DNA from: Cellulomonas sp. SG140
Lineage (GTDB): Bacteria; Actinomycetota; Actinomycetes; Actinomycetales; Cellulomonadaceae
Length of the DNA stretch: 64,000 nucleotides
Reading direction: 5' to 3'
NCBI RefSeq assembly: GCF_025770785.1
Contig: NZ_JANZLA010000002.1
Coordinates: 269,698 to 333,697 of the forward strand
This document shows, piece after piece, positions 25,548 through 36,812 of the stretch. Numbering within the stretch: position 1 is the stretch's first letter; each line of letters starts with the position of its first letter. A program made the translations under genes and the position numbers. The notes under the pieces are model-generated. The model saw only the letters and a program-made list of their open reading frames with translations, was not told the DNA's origin and searched no databases.

Positions 25548-26396
25548 GTGCGGACGTCGTGGGGCTCGGCGAGCGATCGCGGTCGCGTGCGTGACGTCAA
25601 CGAGGACGCGTTGCTGGCGTGCCCTCCGGTGTTCCTCGTCGCGGACGGGATGGGGGGCCTCGACGCGGGGGCCGTCGCCAGCCGTGTCGCGGTCGAGGAG
25701 TTCGCACGGCTCGCCGGACGGGGGTCGGTCGGTACCTCCGACGTGCTGGAGTGCCTCGACAGCGCCTGGACCCGGCTCCGCGAGGAGCTGACCGGGGACC
25801 GCCAGGGCGGCACGACGGTCGCGGGCGTCGCCACGGTCGTGGACCAGGGGCGCCCGTCGTGGCTCGTGTTCAACGTGGGCGACTCGCGCGTGTACCGCTG
25901 GGCCGACGGCGTGCTGCACCAGGTGACGGCCGACCACTCGGTGGTGCAGGAGCTGCTCGTCGAGGGCCGCGTCACACCGGAGGAGGTGGCGCGTCATCCG
26001 GAGCGCAACGTGCTGACGCGCGCCCTCGGCACGGGCCGTCGCCCCGACCCGGACCTCTGGATCCTTCCCGCGGGCCCCTCCGACCGTTTCGTCATCTGCA
26101 CCGACGGCCTGACCCGGGACGTCCCGGCGAACCGCATCGCCGAGCTGCTGAGCCAGGAGCCCGACGCGCGCCGGGCGGCGAGCGCGCTCGTCGCCGAGGC
26201 GTTGCTGAACGGTGGCCACGACAACGTCAGCGTCGTGGTGGTGGACGGCGGCACGCGCGCCGACGGGGCGGACGGCACCCAGCCTGCCGCTGCCGAGGCC
26301 CGTGCGCTTCCCCGTCAGCGGCGCGACGCTCCGCGGCCCGAGGGGCCGACGGCCGCACCCGCCACCCCTCCCGCGCGGTCGGGACGGCACTCCTAG
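25548..26396 (+). CDS. PP2C-family serine/threonine phosphatase
   Basis: The 282-residue protein begins SWGSASDRGRVRDVNEDALL and has all PP2C metal-site motifs: D33 in VADGMGGLDAG, GDSRVYRW, ICTDGLTRDV and GGHDNVSVVVV. These enzymes remove phosphate from Ser/Thr in proteins and usually oppose Hanks-type kinases, none of which is encoded nearby. The C-terminal 45 residues are Pro/Arg/Ala-rich and likely disordered. GTG 25548 puts the conserved start at the usual place; ATG 25512 or GTG 25527 in frame are alternatives. The next gene is 9 bases downstream. Confidence 0.88.
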   Translation: MRTSWGSASDRGRVRDVNEDALLACPPVFLVADGMGGLDAGAVASRVAVEEFARLAGRGSVGTSDVLECLDSAWTRLREELTGDRQGGTTVAGVATVVDQGRPSWLVFNVGDSRVYRWADGVLHQVTADHSVVQELLVEGRVTPEEVARHPERNVLTRALGTGRRPDPDLWILPAGPSDRFVICTDGLTRDVPANRIAELLSQEPDARRAASALVAEALLNGGHDNVSVVVVDGGTRADGADGTQPAAAEARALPRQRRDAPRPEGPTAAPATPPARSGRHS

Positions 26397-26405
26397 ACTC
26401 GGAGC

Positions 26406-27866
26406 ATGACCGGGATCCACCCGGCCGTGAGGATGCGGCCGGTGGAGCTCGACGAGGACGTCACCCCACGGCGGTGGCACCGCTCGTCGGCGAACGGTGC
26501 GCTCACGGAACCTCCCGTGCCGGCCCGTGCGACAGCCGCGTCCGGCGAGGCTTCCGGGTCCGGTCCTCGCCCCCGCCGCTGGCCGTGGTTGAGCGCGGCC
26601 GCGCTGGTGGCGCTGGTCGGCCTGGTGGTGGCCGGGAACGCGGTCGACAGCCGCCAGCGGGCGCTCGCGGACCGGATCGCCGCGGTGCCGGGTCTGGTCC
26701 GGCCCATGCAGGACGCGCCCGTCGAGCTGTGGCGCGCGGCCGCCGCCGAAGGGCCCGGCACGGTGCTGCAGGCTTCCGGCGCCGTCGTGCTGGTGTCGCT
26801 CCGCGCAGCCGTGTGGTGGGTGACGGCGTACGAGCCGCGTTCGGGCGCGCAGCGCTGGATGGTTCCGGTCGCGCCCACGACGGCGGATGGCGGGCCCGTC
26901 ACGGTGCGCTGCCCATCGGACGCCGGCACCGATGACGGTGTTGTGCTGTGCCTCGCCGGTGGGCCTCGCGACTCGGCGGCACCGGCCCGCGTGATCGCCC
27001 TCGACGCCGTCGGTGGGCGCCCGCTGGGCCGGTGGGCGGTGGACCGCCCGGTCGTCGGCGTCGGACGGATCGGCGACGACCTGGTGCTCGGATCGGTCCG
27101 GCCCGACGGACGGGTGCGCGTCCAGCGGTCCGACGGGCTGACCGGCGCCGTGCGCTGGGAGCACGTCACGGCGGACGTCCTCGACGACGCGGCGGCGGGG
27201 CGTGCCGCCGAGGTCGTCGTGGGTCCGCGCAGGACCGTCGTCCGCGGTGCGGGCTCCGAGGTCCTGGACGACGCGACCGGATCGGTCCTGGTCGCCGCGC
27301 CGGTCGGCGTGGAGCTCCAGGTGGTGGACGTGCCCGGGGGCTTCGCGACGTTCGGAGGTGTCCAGGGCGGCCGGCTCTACCGGGACGGCTCGGACTCGTG
27401 GGCCACCTTGCGCGGCAGGGCGGTCCAGCTCGAGGCGGACGACGGTTCCGCTCCTGGTCTGCTGGTGGTCGACACCGGCCCGCAGCTGCGCGGCGTCGAC
27501 CGGGTGACCGGGACGGTGCGATGGCAGCTGCCGACCGACCTCGACGCGGTGGCGGTCGCCTCGGGCGTCCTGGTCACAGCGGCCGACGGCGTGTACGGAG
27601 CGGTCGACGTGCGCACCGGGGCGGCCCTGTGGCAGGTGCGGGCCGGCCTGGAGGGCGGCGCGCGCACGTGGGTCCCGCGCACGGACGGCACGCAGGTCAT
27701 CGGGCTCGAGGTCGCGTCGGGCGGGGCGCTGGCGATCGTGGGCCGAGGCCTGCGCGACGGGATCCGGACCTGGAGCGTGCCGGCGCCGGTGGGGACGGAC
27801 CGGCTCGACACGGTCGGGGCCCGATTGCTCGCGCGCGGGCCGGCGGACGTCGTCGTGCTCGGCTGA
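26406..27866 (+). CDS. Membrane-anchored PQQ-like beta-propeller protein
   Basis: The 486-residue product has a cytoplasmic Arg/Pro-rich head (1-58), one membrane segment (about 59-78) and an extracytoplasmic domain with repeated blade-like motifs: VWWVTAYEPRSGAQRWMVPV, RVIALDAVGGRPLG, RGVDRVTGTVRWQLPTD and YGAVDVRTGAALWQVRA. These resemble PQQ/WD-type propellers, here without signs of a cofactor site. The function is unknown; position 9 bases after the PP2C gene suggests a joint role. TAGACT (26394-26399) lies 6 bases before ATG 26406 and overlaps the PP2C stop, so an internal leaderless promoter is possible. Confidence 0.75.
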   Translation: MTGIHPAVRMRPVELDEDVTPRRWHRSSANGALTEPPVPARATAASGEASGSGPRPRRWPWLSAAALVALVGLVVAGNAVDSRQRALADRIAAVPGLVRPMQDAPVELWRAAAAEGPGTVLQASGAVVLVSLRAAVWWVTAYEPRSGAQRWMVPVAPTTADGGPVTVRCPSDAGTDDGVVLCLAGGPRDSAAPARVIALDAVGGRPLGRWAVDRPVVGVGRIGDDLVLGSVRPDGRVRVQRSDGLTGAVRWEHVTADVLDDAAAGRAAEVVVGPRRTVVRGAGSEVLDDATGSVLVAAPVGVELQVVDVPGGFATFGGVQGGRLYRDGSDSWATLRGRAVQLEADDGSAPGLLVVDTGPQLRGVDRVTGTVRWQLPTDLDAVAVASGVLVTAADGVYGAVDVRTGAALWQVRAGLEGGARTWVPRTDGTQVIGLEVASGGALAIVGRGLRDGIRTWSVPAPVGTDRLDTVGARLLARGPADVVVLG

Positions 27867-27915
27867 ACCTGGACGCGTTGCCGGGTCGCGCGAACGGGGG
27901 AGTAGGGTGCCAAGC

Positions 27916-27963
27916 GTGCTCCGGAGCGTTCTCCTTCTTCGTCGCCGCGGCGAGGCCCTCTAG
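27916..27963 (+). CDS. leuL: Leucine-rich leader peptide of leuA
   Basis: A 15-codon frame, GTG 27916 to TAG 27961-27963, encodes MLRSVLLLRRRGEAL, with five Leu residues including a run of three. A purine-rich GGGGGAG lies about 14 bases upstream. It precedes leuA by 69 bases, and the region between can form two mutually exclusive hairpins. Leader peptides rich in the pathway's amino acid are the classical sign of attenuation and are known for leu genes in other actinomycetes. The peptide itself probably has no function beyond sensing charged tRNA-Leu. Confidence 0.75.
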   Translation: MLRSVLLLRRRGEAL

Positions 27964-28016
27964 GCCGGATCCTCGTCGCGGTGTCCGCTGCGCCGGCTGA
28001 GCACCCGCCGCGACGA
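27945..28016 (+). promoter_or_regulatory. Possible leuA attenuator with alternative hairpins
   Basis: CCTCGTCGCGG (27971-27981) can pair with the leader end CCGCGGCGAGG (27945-27955, one G-U pair) or, through its last nine bases, with CCGCGACGA (28008-28016). The two pairings exclude each other, as in antiterminator/terminator switches. No U-run follows the second hairpin, which ends 16 bases before leuA, so it might act by blocking translation instead. Confidence 0.5.
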
Positions 28017-28020
28017 CTGA

Positions 28021-29829
<1,809 letters not shown>

Positions 29830-29905
29830 GCGTTCCCCGTCCGGCCACCGACGCGCCGCGTCCTTCGCATCCCGGCGCGTCGGTGGTCCGGGGGAGAATG
29901 GGCCG

Positions 29906-30637
29906 GTGAGCCTCTACCGCGACGAGGCGATCGTGCTGCGCACCCATCCGCTGGGTGAGGCGGACCGCATCGTCACCCTCCTGACCCGCACCAACGGCAA
30001 GGTGCGTGCGGTCGCCAAGGGGGTGCGGCGCACCACGTCCCGGTTCGGCTCACGGCTCGAGCCGTTCATGCACGTGGACGTGCAGCTCAGCACCGGGCGG
30101 TCGCTGCACGTCGTCACCCAGGTGGAGACGCTCGGTGCGTACGGGCGGCCGGTGTGCGAGGACTACGCGCTGTACACGGCCGGCACCGTGATGCTCGAGA
30201 CGGCCGACCGGCTGGTCGAGGCGGAGCACGAGCCGGCGGTGCAGCAGTACTGGCTGCTGGTCGGTGCGGTGCGGGCGCTGGCCGGCCGCGAGCACGCCCC
30301 GGGCCTGGTGCTCGACAGCTACCTGCTACGGGCGCTGTCGGTGGCGGGCTGGGCACCCAGCTTCGCCGACTGCGCGCGCTGCGGAGCGGCGGGCCCGCAC
30401 CACTCGTTCGCCGTGGCCATGGGCGGTGCGGTGTGCAACGCGTGCCGACCGGCCGGTGCGGCGGCACCTGCGCCGGAGACGTTCGCCCTGCTCGCCGCTC
30501 TGCTGGTCGGTGACTGGTCCACGGCGGACGGCAGCGCCGAGCGGCACCGCGCCGAGGGCAACGGCCTGGTGGCGGCGTTCAGCCAGTTCCACCTCGAGCG
30601 ACGGCTGCGGTCCCTGCCGATGGTGGAGCGCGTCTAG
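29906..30637 (+). CDS. recO: DNA repair protein RecO
   Basis: The 243-residue product begins with the OB-fold region [26 protein letters not shown] typical of RecO and has the C-terminal zinc-binding region CARCG and CNACRP. RecO works with RecR to load RecA on SSB-coated DNA and anneals complementary strands. GTG 29906 is preceded by GGGGGAG. The stop codon shares one base with the uppS start, the standard recO-uppS coupling in actinomycetes. Confidence 0.95.
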   Translation: MSLYRDEAIVLRTHPLGEADRIVTLLTRTNGKVRAVAKGVRRTTSRFGSRLEPFMHVDVQLSTGRSLHVVTQVETLGAYGRPVCEDYALYTAGTVMLETADRLVEAEHEPAVQQYWLLVGAVRALAGREHAPGLVLDSYLLRALSVAGWAPSFADCARCGAAGPHHSFAVAMGGAVCNACRPAGAAAPAPETFALLAALLVGDWSTADGSAERHRAEGNGLVAAFSQFHLERRLRSLPMVERV

Positions 30638-31428
30638 TGGCCGCCGTGCGCACCCCCGTCCCCCCACCCCCGCACCCGTCCGGTGCCCGGCCGCCGGCGA
30701 TCCCGCGGGAGCTGGTGCCGCGGCACGTCGCGGTGGTGATGGACGGGAACGGCCGGTGGGCGAACGCGCGCGGGCTGCCCCGCACGGCCGGGCACGCCGC
30801 CGGTGAGGCGTCGCTGCTCGACGTGGTCGCAGGCGCCATCGAGGTGGGCGTCGAGTACGTGTCGGCGTACGCCTTCTCCACCGAGAACTGGTCACGCTCG
30901 CCGGACGAGGTGCGGTTCCTCATGGGGTTCAACCGGGACGTGCTGCACCGACGCCGCGACCTGATGGACTCGTGGGGCGTGCGCGTGCGCTGGGCCGGCC
31001 GCCGGCCACGGCTGTGGCGGTCGGTGATCTCCGAGCTCGAGCGTGCCGAGGAGCAGACCAGGGACAACACCGTGTGCACGCTGACGATGTGCGTGAACTA
31101 CGGCGGCCGGGCGGAGATCGCCGATGCCGCCCGCGCCATCGCCCTGGAGGTCGCGGCCGGGCGGCTCGACCCGAAGAAGGTCAGCGAGAAGACCATCCAG
31201 CGGCACCTGGACGAGCCGGACCTGCCGGACGTCGACCTGTTCGTGCGGTCGTCCGGCGAGCAGCGCACCTCGAACTTCATGCTCTGGCAGGCGGCGTACG
31301 CCGAGCTGGTGTTCCTCGACGAACCGTGGCCGGACGTGGACCGGCGGCACCTGTGGCGGGCCGTCGAGACGTACGCGCGCCGTGACCGCAGGTACGGCGG
31401 CGCGGTGGACAGCCCCGTCGCGACCTAG
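30637..31428 (+). CDS. uppS: Isoprenyl diphosphate synthase (cis-prenyltransferase)
   Basis: The 263-residue protein has the cis-prenyltransferase motifs [20 protein letters not shown] (catalytic Asp), [12 protein letters not shown] and [19 protein letters not shown], followed by the hydrophobic WQAAYAEL and DEPWPDVDR end. It makes the long-chain polyprenyl diphosphate used as lipid carrier in cell-wall synthesis. The start GTG overlaps the recO stop by one base. A 25-residue Pro-rich N-terminal leader is present. Confidence 0.95.
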   Translation: MAAVRTPVPPPPHPSGARPPAIPRELVPRHVAVVMDGNGRWANARGLPRTAGHAAGEASLLDVVAGAIEVGVEYVSAYAFSTENWSRSPDEVRFLMGFNRDVLHRRRDLMDSWGVRVRWAGRRPRLWRSVISELERAEEQTRDNTVCTLTMCVNYGGRAEIADAARAIALEVAAGRLDPKKVSEKTIQRHLDEPDLPDVDLFVRSSGEQRTSNFMLWQAAYAELVFLDEPWPDVDRRHLWRAVETYARRDRRYGGAVDSPVAT

Positions 31429-31489
31429 CGGCGACCCGGGCTCCGGGTTCCCACCGGGGGCCTCACCTGCGGGCGAGGCCCAGGAGGGC

Positions 31490-32482
31490 CTACTGGCGGC
31501 GCACCTGGTCGGCCCGCAGCGAGGCGTTCGGGTGCCGGTGGGGTGCCGGCACGGGGACCTGGCACTCCTCGTCCGAGTCGGCCAGCAGCACGTCGTCCGC
31601 CATCTCCGGGTGGGGGTCGGGGGGCGTCGTGCGCCGCCGCACCATCGGCCGCAGCGCCGCCGACACGGCGTAGACCACGATCGCCAGCACCACGATGGTG
31701 GCCCCAGGCGGGATGTCGTTCCAGTAGGTCAGCACGAGGCCGACCACGCTGACCGTCACACCGACACCGCTCGCCGTCGCCATGGTCCGGCCGAACGACC
31801 GGGCGTACAGCTGCGCGACGGCAACGGGCACGATCATCAGCGCGCTGACCAGCAGCAGGCCCACCACGCGCATCGCCACGGTCACCGTCACGGCCGCCAG
31901 CACGGCGACCACCATCGCGAGGGCGCGCGTCGGCAGCCCGGAGGCGCGCGCGAACTCCTCGTCGTGGCTCACGGCGTACAGCGCGGTCCGCAGACCGACG
32001 CCCACGACGAGCACCACGGCGGCGAGCGCGACCGTCCACACGAGGTCGGTCGGGGAGACCGTGGAGATGGACCCGAACAGGTAGGCCATCAGGTTCGCGT
32101 TGGTGCCGCCGGCGACCTTGATCAGCAGCACGCCACCGGCGATGCCGCCGTAGAACATCAGCGCCAGCGCGAGGTCGCCCGTGGTGCGGCCGCGTTCGCG
32201 GACCAGCTCGATGACGACGGAGCCGACGACGGCCGCCACCACGGCGCCCGGGACGGCGAGGGCGCCGTTGGGCACCAGCCCGGCCCAGCTGCCGACGAGC
32301 CAGCCGAGCGCGACACCGGTGAGCGCCACGTGACCGATGCCGTCGCCCATCAGGGCCATGCGCCGCTGCACCAGGAAGGTGCCGACCACGGGCGCCGCGG
32401 CGCCGACGAGCACCGCGGCCAGCATGGCGCGCTGCATCAGCGGCGAGGTGGCCATGGCCACCACCTGGTCCCAGAACGTCAC
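31490..32482 (-). CDS. znuB: Zinc/metal ABC transporter permease
   Basis: The 330-residue membrane protein has about eight hydrophobic segments and the ABC-3 family block LVQRRMALMGDGIGHVALTGVALG. It is the channel of a zinc or manganese importer together with the ATPase and binding protein encoded just upstream on the same strand. GTG at 32480-32482 overlaps the ATPase stop by 4 bases. The C-terminal 45 residues (with DDVLLADSDEE and APHRHPN) are hydrophilic and extend past the family core. Zinc is favoured over manganese because of the His-rich tail of the ATPase and the Zur-like box. Confidence 0.9.
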   Translation of the reverse strand: MTFWDQVVAMATSPLMQRAMLAAVLVGAAAPVVGTFLVQRRMALMGDGIGHVALTGVALGWLVGSWAGLVPNGALAVPGAVVAAVVGSVVIELVRERGRTTGDLALALMFYGGIAGGVLLIKVAGGTNANLMAYLFGSISTVSPTDLVWTVALAAVVLVVGVGLRTALYAVSHDEEFARASGLPTRALAMVVAVLAAVTVTVAMRVVGLLLVSALMIVPVAVAQLYARSFGRTMATASGVGVTVSVVGLVLTYWNDIPPGATIVVLAIVVYAVSAALRPMVRRRTTPPDPHPEMADDVLLADSDEECQVPVPAPHRHPNASLRADQVRRQ

Positions 32483-33279
32483 GGGGTCACCTCCACCGAC
32501 AGGCCGGATGCGGCGCTCGGCGGGTCGCCGTGCGCGTGCGCGTGGTCGTGCGCCGGTCCGGCGTGCTCGACGCGGGCGACCGGTGGTGCGCCGTCGTGCA
32601 CCACGCGACCGTGCCGGAGCACGACGGAGCGCTGGATCAACGGTCCGAACTCGCCGAGCTCGTGGAGCACCACGACGACGGTGCCGCCGTTCTCGTGCAT
32701 CCGCCGCACGGTGCTGACGAACGCCTCCTGGGTCGGCAGGTCGATGCCCGAGGTCGGCTCGTCGAGCACCAGCAGGTCGGGCCGCCGCACCAGCGCCCGC
32801 GCGATCTGGACGCGCTGCTGCTGCCCGCCGGACATCTCCTGGACGCGCTGACCGGCGCGGCCCGCCATGCCGACCTCGTCCAGGGCGGCGAGCGCCCGGG
32901 TCCGCGCGTCCCGCGGCGGCCGCAGCGACCGGCCCGACAGCAGACCGGACCGCACCACCTCGAGCGCGGTCGACGGCATTCCGGACGCGACGGGCACGCG
33001 CTGCGGGACGTACCCGACGCGCAGCCACGGGACGCCGGGACCGAGGGGCTCGCCGAACAGGTGGACGCTGCCGCCGCTGAGCGGGACCGCGCCCAGCAGG
33101 GAGCGGATCAGGGTGGACTTGCCGGAGCCGTTGGCACCGAGCACCGCCAGCACCTCGCCGCGCGCCACCTCCAGGTCGACCCCTCGGACGATCGTCAGCC
33201 CCCCGAGCGTCACCTGCAGGTCCACCGCCTCGATCACGGGTGCGGTGTCGGGGCCCGACGACGTGGTCGCGGCGCTCAT
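32479..33279 (-). CDS. znuC: Zinc/metal ABC transporter ATP-binding protein
   Basis: The 266-residue protein has Walker A GANGSGKSTLI, the signature MSGGQQQRVQIARAL, Walker B LLVLDEPTSGID and the H-loop VVVLHEL. It powers metal import through the adjacent permease. The C-terminal 35 residues hold a His-rich run (AGPAHDHAHAHGD) that may bind zinc, a feature seen in some ZnuC-type subunits. ATG at 33277-33279 overlaps the binding-protein stop by 4 bases. Gene order is binding protein, ATPase, permease. Confidence 0.93.
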   Translation of the reverse strand: MSAATTSSGPDTAPVIEAVDLQVTLGGLTIVRGVDLEVARGEVLAVLGANGSGKSTLIRSLLGAVPLSGGSVHLFGEPLGPGVPWLRVGYVPQRVPVASGMPSTALEVVRSGLLSGRSLRPPRDARTRALAALDEVGMAGRAGQRVQEMSGGQQQRVQIARALVRRPDLLVLDEPTSGIDLPTQEAFVSTVRRMHENGGTVVVVLHELGEFGPLIQRSVVLRHGRVVHDGAPPVARVEHAGPAHDHAHAHGDPPSAASGLSVEVTP

Positions 33280-34238
33280 GCGCAGCCCAGCGCCGTGCGC
33301 AGGGTCGCCAGGTTGTCCTGCGCGACGGAGAAGTAGTCGGCGCCCGGCTCGGTGATCGACTCCATCGGGTCGAGCACGGTGGCCTGGACCCCGAGGTCCG
33401 AGGCCAGCGTGCGGGCCACCTTGGGGCTGGCCAGCGTCTCGAAGAAGATCGTCGTCACACCCTCTCGTCTCACCACGTCTCCGATCTGTGCCAGCCGGGC
33501 CGGCGACGGTTCGGTCTCCGGGTCCAGCCCGGAGATGCCGACCTGCTGAAGGTGGTACCGGAGCGCGAGGTACCCGAAGGCCTCGTGCGAGGTGACCAGC
33601 ACCTGACGCCGGCAGTCCGCCAGACCGGTGCGGTAGGCCGTGTCCAGGGCGGTGAACCGGGCGGAGAGCCGGTCCGCGGCGGCGCGGTAGTCCGCTGCGC
33701 CCGCCGGGTCGACCTGGCTCAGTGCCGTCGCGACGTCGTCCGCCAGTGCGGGCAGGCGGGACGGGTCCAGCCAGAAGTGCGGGTCGAGCGTGCGCGTGGC
33801 GGCGGTGCCGCCGCCGGTGCCCGCGAGCGGGTCGGCTCCCTCGGCGGCCTGCTCGGTGCCGAGGTCCATCAGCCCGGCGTGCACCGCTGCGTCGAGCACG
33901 TGGTGCGGGCGCACCTGACGGACCGCGTCGTCCACCGCTGCCTGGAACCCGGAGAGGTAGACCACCAGGTTCGCGGTCTCGACGGCGGACACCTGGGCGG
34001 GGGACAGCTCGACGTCGTGCGGCTCGGCGCCTGGAGGCGTCAGCGAGTCGACGTGCACCCGGTCGCCACCGACCTGCTGCGCCACGAACTGGAGCGGGTA
34101 GAAGGACGCGAGCACCTGCACCTTGCCGGCAGGTGCGCCGGCGAGGGTGCCGCTGGCGCCGGCCGCGCCGCAGGCGGTCAGGGCGGCCAGCGCAACGACG
34201 ACCACTGCCGCCAGGCCGCCGATCCGTCGTCTGCTCAC
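33276..34238 (-). CDS. znuA: Zinc-binding lipoprotein of a metal ABC importer
   Basis: The 320-residue product has a lipoprotein signal peptide ending LAALTAC and the cluster A-I fold with the three metal-binding His in [19 protein letters not shown] and TSHEAFGYL, plus an acidic residue near VLDPMES. It captures extracellular zinc (or manganese) for the ZnuCB pair. GTG at 34236-34238 was chosen because it gives a normal signal peptide; the upstream in-frame ATG would lie inside the Zur-like box. The first gene of the znuACB operon, divergent from glyS. Confidence 0.92.
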   Translation of the reverse strand: MSRRRIGGLAAVVVVALAALTACGAAGASGTLAGAPAGKVQVLASFYPLQFVAQQVGGDRVHVDSLTPPGAEPHDVELSPAQVSAVETANLVVYLSGFQAAVDDAVRQVRPHHVLDAAVHAGLMDLGTEQAAEGADPLAGTGGGTAATRTLDPHFWLDPSRLPALADDVATALSQVDPAGAADYRAAADRLSARFTALDTAYRTGLADCRRQVLVTSHEAFGYLALRYHLQQVGISGLDPETEPSPARLAQIGDVVRREGVTTIFFETLASPKVARTLASDLGVQATVLDPMESITEPGADYFSVAQDNLATLRTALGCA

Positions 34239-34258
34239 AGCGAGGATCTTGCCGAATA

Positions 34259-34273
34259 CGAGAATCATTGTCA
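34259..34273 (-). promoter_or_regulatory. Zur-like zinc operator
   Basis: Read on the minus strand, 34273-34259 is TGACAATGATTCTCG, matching the palindromic pattern TGAnAATnATTnTCA of actinomycete Zur/Fur-type sites at all but the last base. It lies 20 bases before znuA, where a repressor would block transcription. The AT-rich patch stands out in this GC-rich sequence. Zur control is inference from site and target. Confidence 0.7.
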
Positions 34274-34369
34274 AAAGAGGCCAGAGGGCGGTGTTGCCGC
34301 AGGCCGGTAGCCTGGGGCGGCTGTTCCCGCGGCACCCAGCCGCGGACCCCCGACCCAGGAGTGCACACC

Positions 34370-35755
34370 GTGGCCGCACCGTCCCGCCTCGACAACGCCA
34401 TCTCCCTCGCCAAGCGGCGCGGCTTCGTGTTCCCGAGCGGGGAGATCTACGGCGGTACCAGGTCGGCGTGGGACTACGGGCCGCTCGGCGTGGAGCTGAA
34501 GGAGAACATCAAGCGGCAGTGGTGGCGTGCGATGGTCACCAGCCGTGAGGACATCGTGGGCCTGGACTCGTCCGTGATCCTGCCCCGGCAGGTGTGGGTC
34601 GCCTCCGGCCACGTCGGCGTGTTCACCGACCCCCTGACCGAGTGCCTGCACTGCCACAAGCGGTTCCGCGAGGACCAGCTGATCGAGGAGTTCACCGAGC
34701 GCAAGGGTCACGAGCCCGAGGGCGGCCTCGCCTCCGTGCCGTGCCCCAACTGCGGCACCAAGGGTCAGTGGACCGAGCCGCGCGACTTCAACATGATGCT
34801 CAAGACGTACCTCGGCCCGGTCGAGGACGAGTCCGGGCTGCACTACCTGCGTCCCGAGACCGCCCAGGGCATCTTCGTCAACTTCGCCAACGTGCTGACG
34901 GCCGCGCGCAAGAAGCCGCCGTTCGGCATCGGCCAGATCGGCAAGTCGTTCCGCAACGAGATCACGCCGGGCAACTTCATCTTCCGCACGCGCGAGTTCG
35001 AGCAGATGGAGATGGAGTACTTCGTCGAGCCGGGCACCGACGAGACGTGGCACCAGTACTGGATCGACACGCGCACCGACTGGTACGTCGGGCTCGGCAT
35101 CGCCCGGGACAACCTGCGGCACTACGAGCACCCGAAGGAGAAGCTGTCCCACTACTCGAAGCGGACGGTCGACATCGAGTACCGGTTCGGGTTCCAGGGC
35201 AGCGAGTGGGGCGAGCTCGAGGGCATCGCCAACCGGACCGACTTCGACCTGTCGACCCACTCGAAGCACTCCGGTGCGGACCTGTCGTACTTCGACCAGG
35301 GCCGTGGTGAGCGGTACGTGCCGTACGTCATCGAGCCGGCGGCCGGCCTGACGCGGTCGCTGATGGCCTTCCTGGTCGACGCGTACACCGAGGACGAGGC
35401 GCCCAACACCAAGGGCGGCGTGGACACCCGCGTCGTGCTGAAGCTGGACCCGCGCCTGGCGCCGGTCAAGGCCGCCGTGCTGCCGCTCTCGCGCAACGAG
35501 CAGCTGTCGCCCAAGGCGCGCGACCTGGCCGCCGAGCTGCGCCGGGCGTGGAACGTCGACTTCGACGACGCCGGGGCCATCGGTCGCCGCTACCGCCGCC
35601 AGGACGAGATCGGCACGCCGTTCTGCATCACGGTCGACTTCGACACCCTCGAGGACGACGCCGTGACCATCCGCCACCGCGACGACATGTCGCAGCAGCG
35701 CGTCGGGCTCGGTCACGTGTCCGAGTACCTCGCGCAGCGACTGATCGGCGCCTGA
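34370..35755 (+). CDS. glyS: Glycine--tRNA ligase (dimeric type)
   Basis: The 461-residue class II synthetase has the single-chain alpha2 form: [25 protein letters not shown] at the start, motif 2 [31 protein letters not shown] (in pieces) and the C-terminal anticodon domain ending [20 protein letters not shown] Cys pair set (CLHCHK, CPNCG) in the insertion probably binds zinc. It charges tRNA-Gly. GTG 34370 was chosen because AGGAG at 34357-34361 has ideal spacing; GTG 34361 is also in frame but overlaps that site. Confidence 0.97.
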   Translation: MAAPSRLDNAISLAKRRGFVFPSGEIYGGTRSAWDYGPLGVELKENIKRQWWRAMVTSREDIVGLDSSVILPRQVWVASGHVGVFTDPLTECLHCHKRFREDQLIEEFTERKGHEPEGGLASVPCPNCGTKGQWTEPRDFNMMLKTYLGPVEDESGLHYLRPETAQGIFVNFANVLTAARKKPPFGIGQIGKSFRNEITPGNFIFRTREFEQMEMEYFVEPGTDETWHQYWIDTRTDWYVGLGIARDNLRHYEHPKEKLSHYSKRTVDIEYRFGFQGSEWGELEGIANRTDFDLSTHSKHSGADLSYFDQGRGERYVPYVIEPAAGLTRSLMAFLVDAYTEDEAPNTKGGVDTRVVLKLDPRLAPVKAAVLPLSRNEQLSPKARDLAAELRRAWNVDFDDAGAIGRRYRRQDEIGTPFCITVDFDTLEDDAVTIRHRDDMSQQRVGLGHVSEYLAQRLIGA

Positions 35756-35771
35756 ACCGGGTCTCTCGAGC

Positions 35772-35809
35772 CACCGGCTGGGCATGACATCCGTCATGCT
35801 CAGCCGGTG
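35772..35809 (+). terminator. 17-bp hairpin after glyS
   Basis: CACCGGCTGGGCATGAC (35772-35788) pairs with GTCATGCTCAGCCGGTG (35793-35809) with one G-U-type mismatch around a 4-base loop, 17 bases after the glyS stop. Confidence 0.8.
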
Positions 35810-35855
35810 ACGCGCGGCGTGGGCCGCTGACCTGGTACGTCGCCAGGATCGGTGC

Positions 35856-36812
35856 ATGACCTTCACCGAGACCTCCCTCCGGCCACGTGCGGCCGGGGAC
35901 GCCCCGCCGGCCATCGACCTGCGCGGGCTGCACAAGTCGTTCGGCTCCGTGCACGCCGTCGACGGCATCGACCTGGCCGTCGAGCCGGGCGAGGTCGTCG
36001 CCTTCCTGGGACCGAACGGCGCGGGCAAGACGACGACGATCGACCTGCTGCTCGGGCTGTCCGTGCCGGACGCCGGGACGGTGCAGGTGCTCGGCCTCGA
36101 CCCGACGCGGGCGATCGCCGAGGGCCGTGTGTCGGCCGTCATGCAGACCGGCGGCCTGCTCAAGGACCTCACCGTCGGCGAGACGGTCGAGGTGACCGCC
36201 TCGTTCTTCCGGTCGGCCCGATCCGCGGCCGAGGTGCTGGGCCGTGCCGGCATCGCCGACATCGCGGGACGCAAGGTCGGATCCTGCTCCGGCGGCCAGC
36301 AGCAGAGGCTGCGGTTCGCACTGGCGCTGCTGCCCGACCCCGACCTCATCGTGCTGGACGAGCCGACCACCGGGATGGACGTCGAGGGTCGCCGGGAGTT
36401 CTGGACGGCCCTGCGGGCGGACGCGGCGCGGGGCCGCACCATCCTGTTCGCCACGCACTACCTCGACGAAGCGGACGCGTACGCCGACCGCATCGTGCTG
36501 GTCAGCCACGGCCGGATCGTCGCCGACGGCTCGGCCGCGCAGGTGAAGAACCTGGCGTCCGGCCGTCTGGTCTCGGCCACCCTGGCCGACCTGACACCGA
36601 CGGACGAGGCCGCGCTCCGCGGGCTGCCCGGGGTGCAGTCGGTCGAGCTGCGCGGTGACCGGCTGCTGGTGCGCACCTCGGACTCGGACGGGGTCGCGCG
36701 GCTGCTGCTCACCTCCACCACGGCCACCGACATCGAGATCACCGCACGTGGGCTCGAGGACGCGTTCCTCGCGCTGACCAGTGACACGACGAGCGCAGGG
36801 AGCCCCTCATGA
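35856..36812 (+). CDS. ABC exporter ATP-binding protein
   Basis: The 318-residue product has Walker A GPNGAGKTTTI, signature CSGGQQQRLRFALALL, Walker B LIVLDEPTTGMD and H-loop FATHYLDEAD, with a 90-residue C-terminal regulatory extension. This is the DrrA/CcmA-type ATPase that drives ABC-2 exporters of drugs or lipids. Its stop overlaps the permease start by 4 bases, and a two-component system follows in the same direction, the arrangement of stress- or antibiotic-sensing exporters such as DesKR-linked pumps. The substrate is unknown. Confidence 0.92.
   Translation: MTFTETSLRPRAAGDAPPAIDLRGLHKSFGSVHAVDGIDLAVEPGEVVAFLGPNGAGKTTTIDLLLGLSVPDAGTVQVLGLDPTRAIAEGRVSAVMQTGGLLKDLTVGETVEVTASFFRSARSAAEVLGRAGIADIAGRKVGSCSGGQQQRLRFALALLPDPDLIVLDEPTTGMDVEGRREFWTALRADAARGRTILFATHYLDEADAYADRIVLVSHGRIVADGSAAQVKNLASGRLVSATLADLTPTDEAALRGLPGVQSVELRGDRLLVRTSDSDGVARLLLTSTTATDIEITARGLEDAFLALTSDTTSAGSPS

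Noticed and set aside
34239-34379. Upstream extension of znuA starting MILVFGK or earlier
   Set aside because: The extension runs through the Zur-like box and spoils the signal peptide; GTG at 34236-34238 gives a normal lipoprotein.
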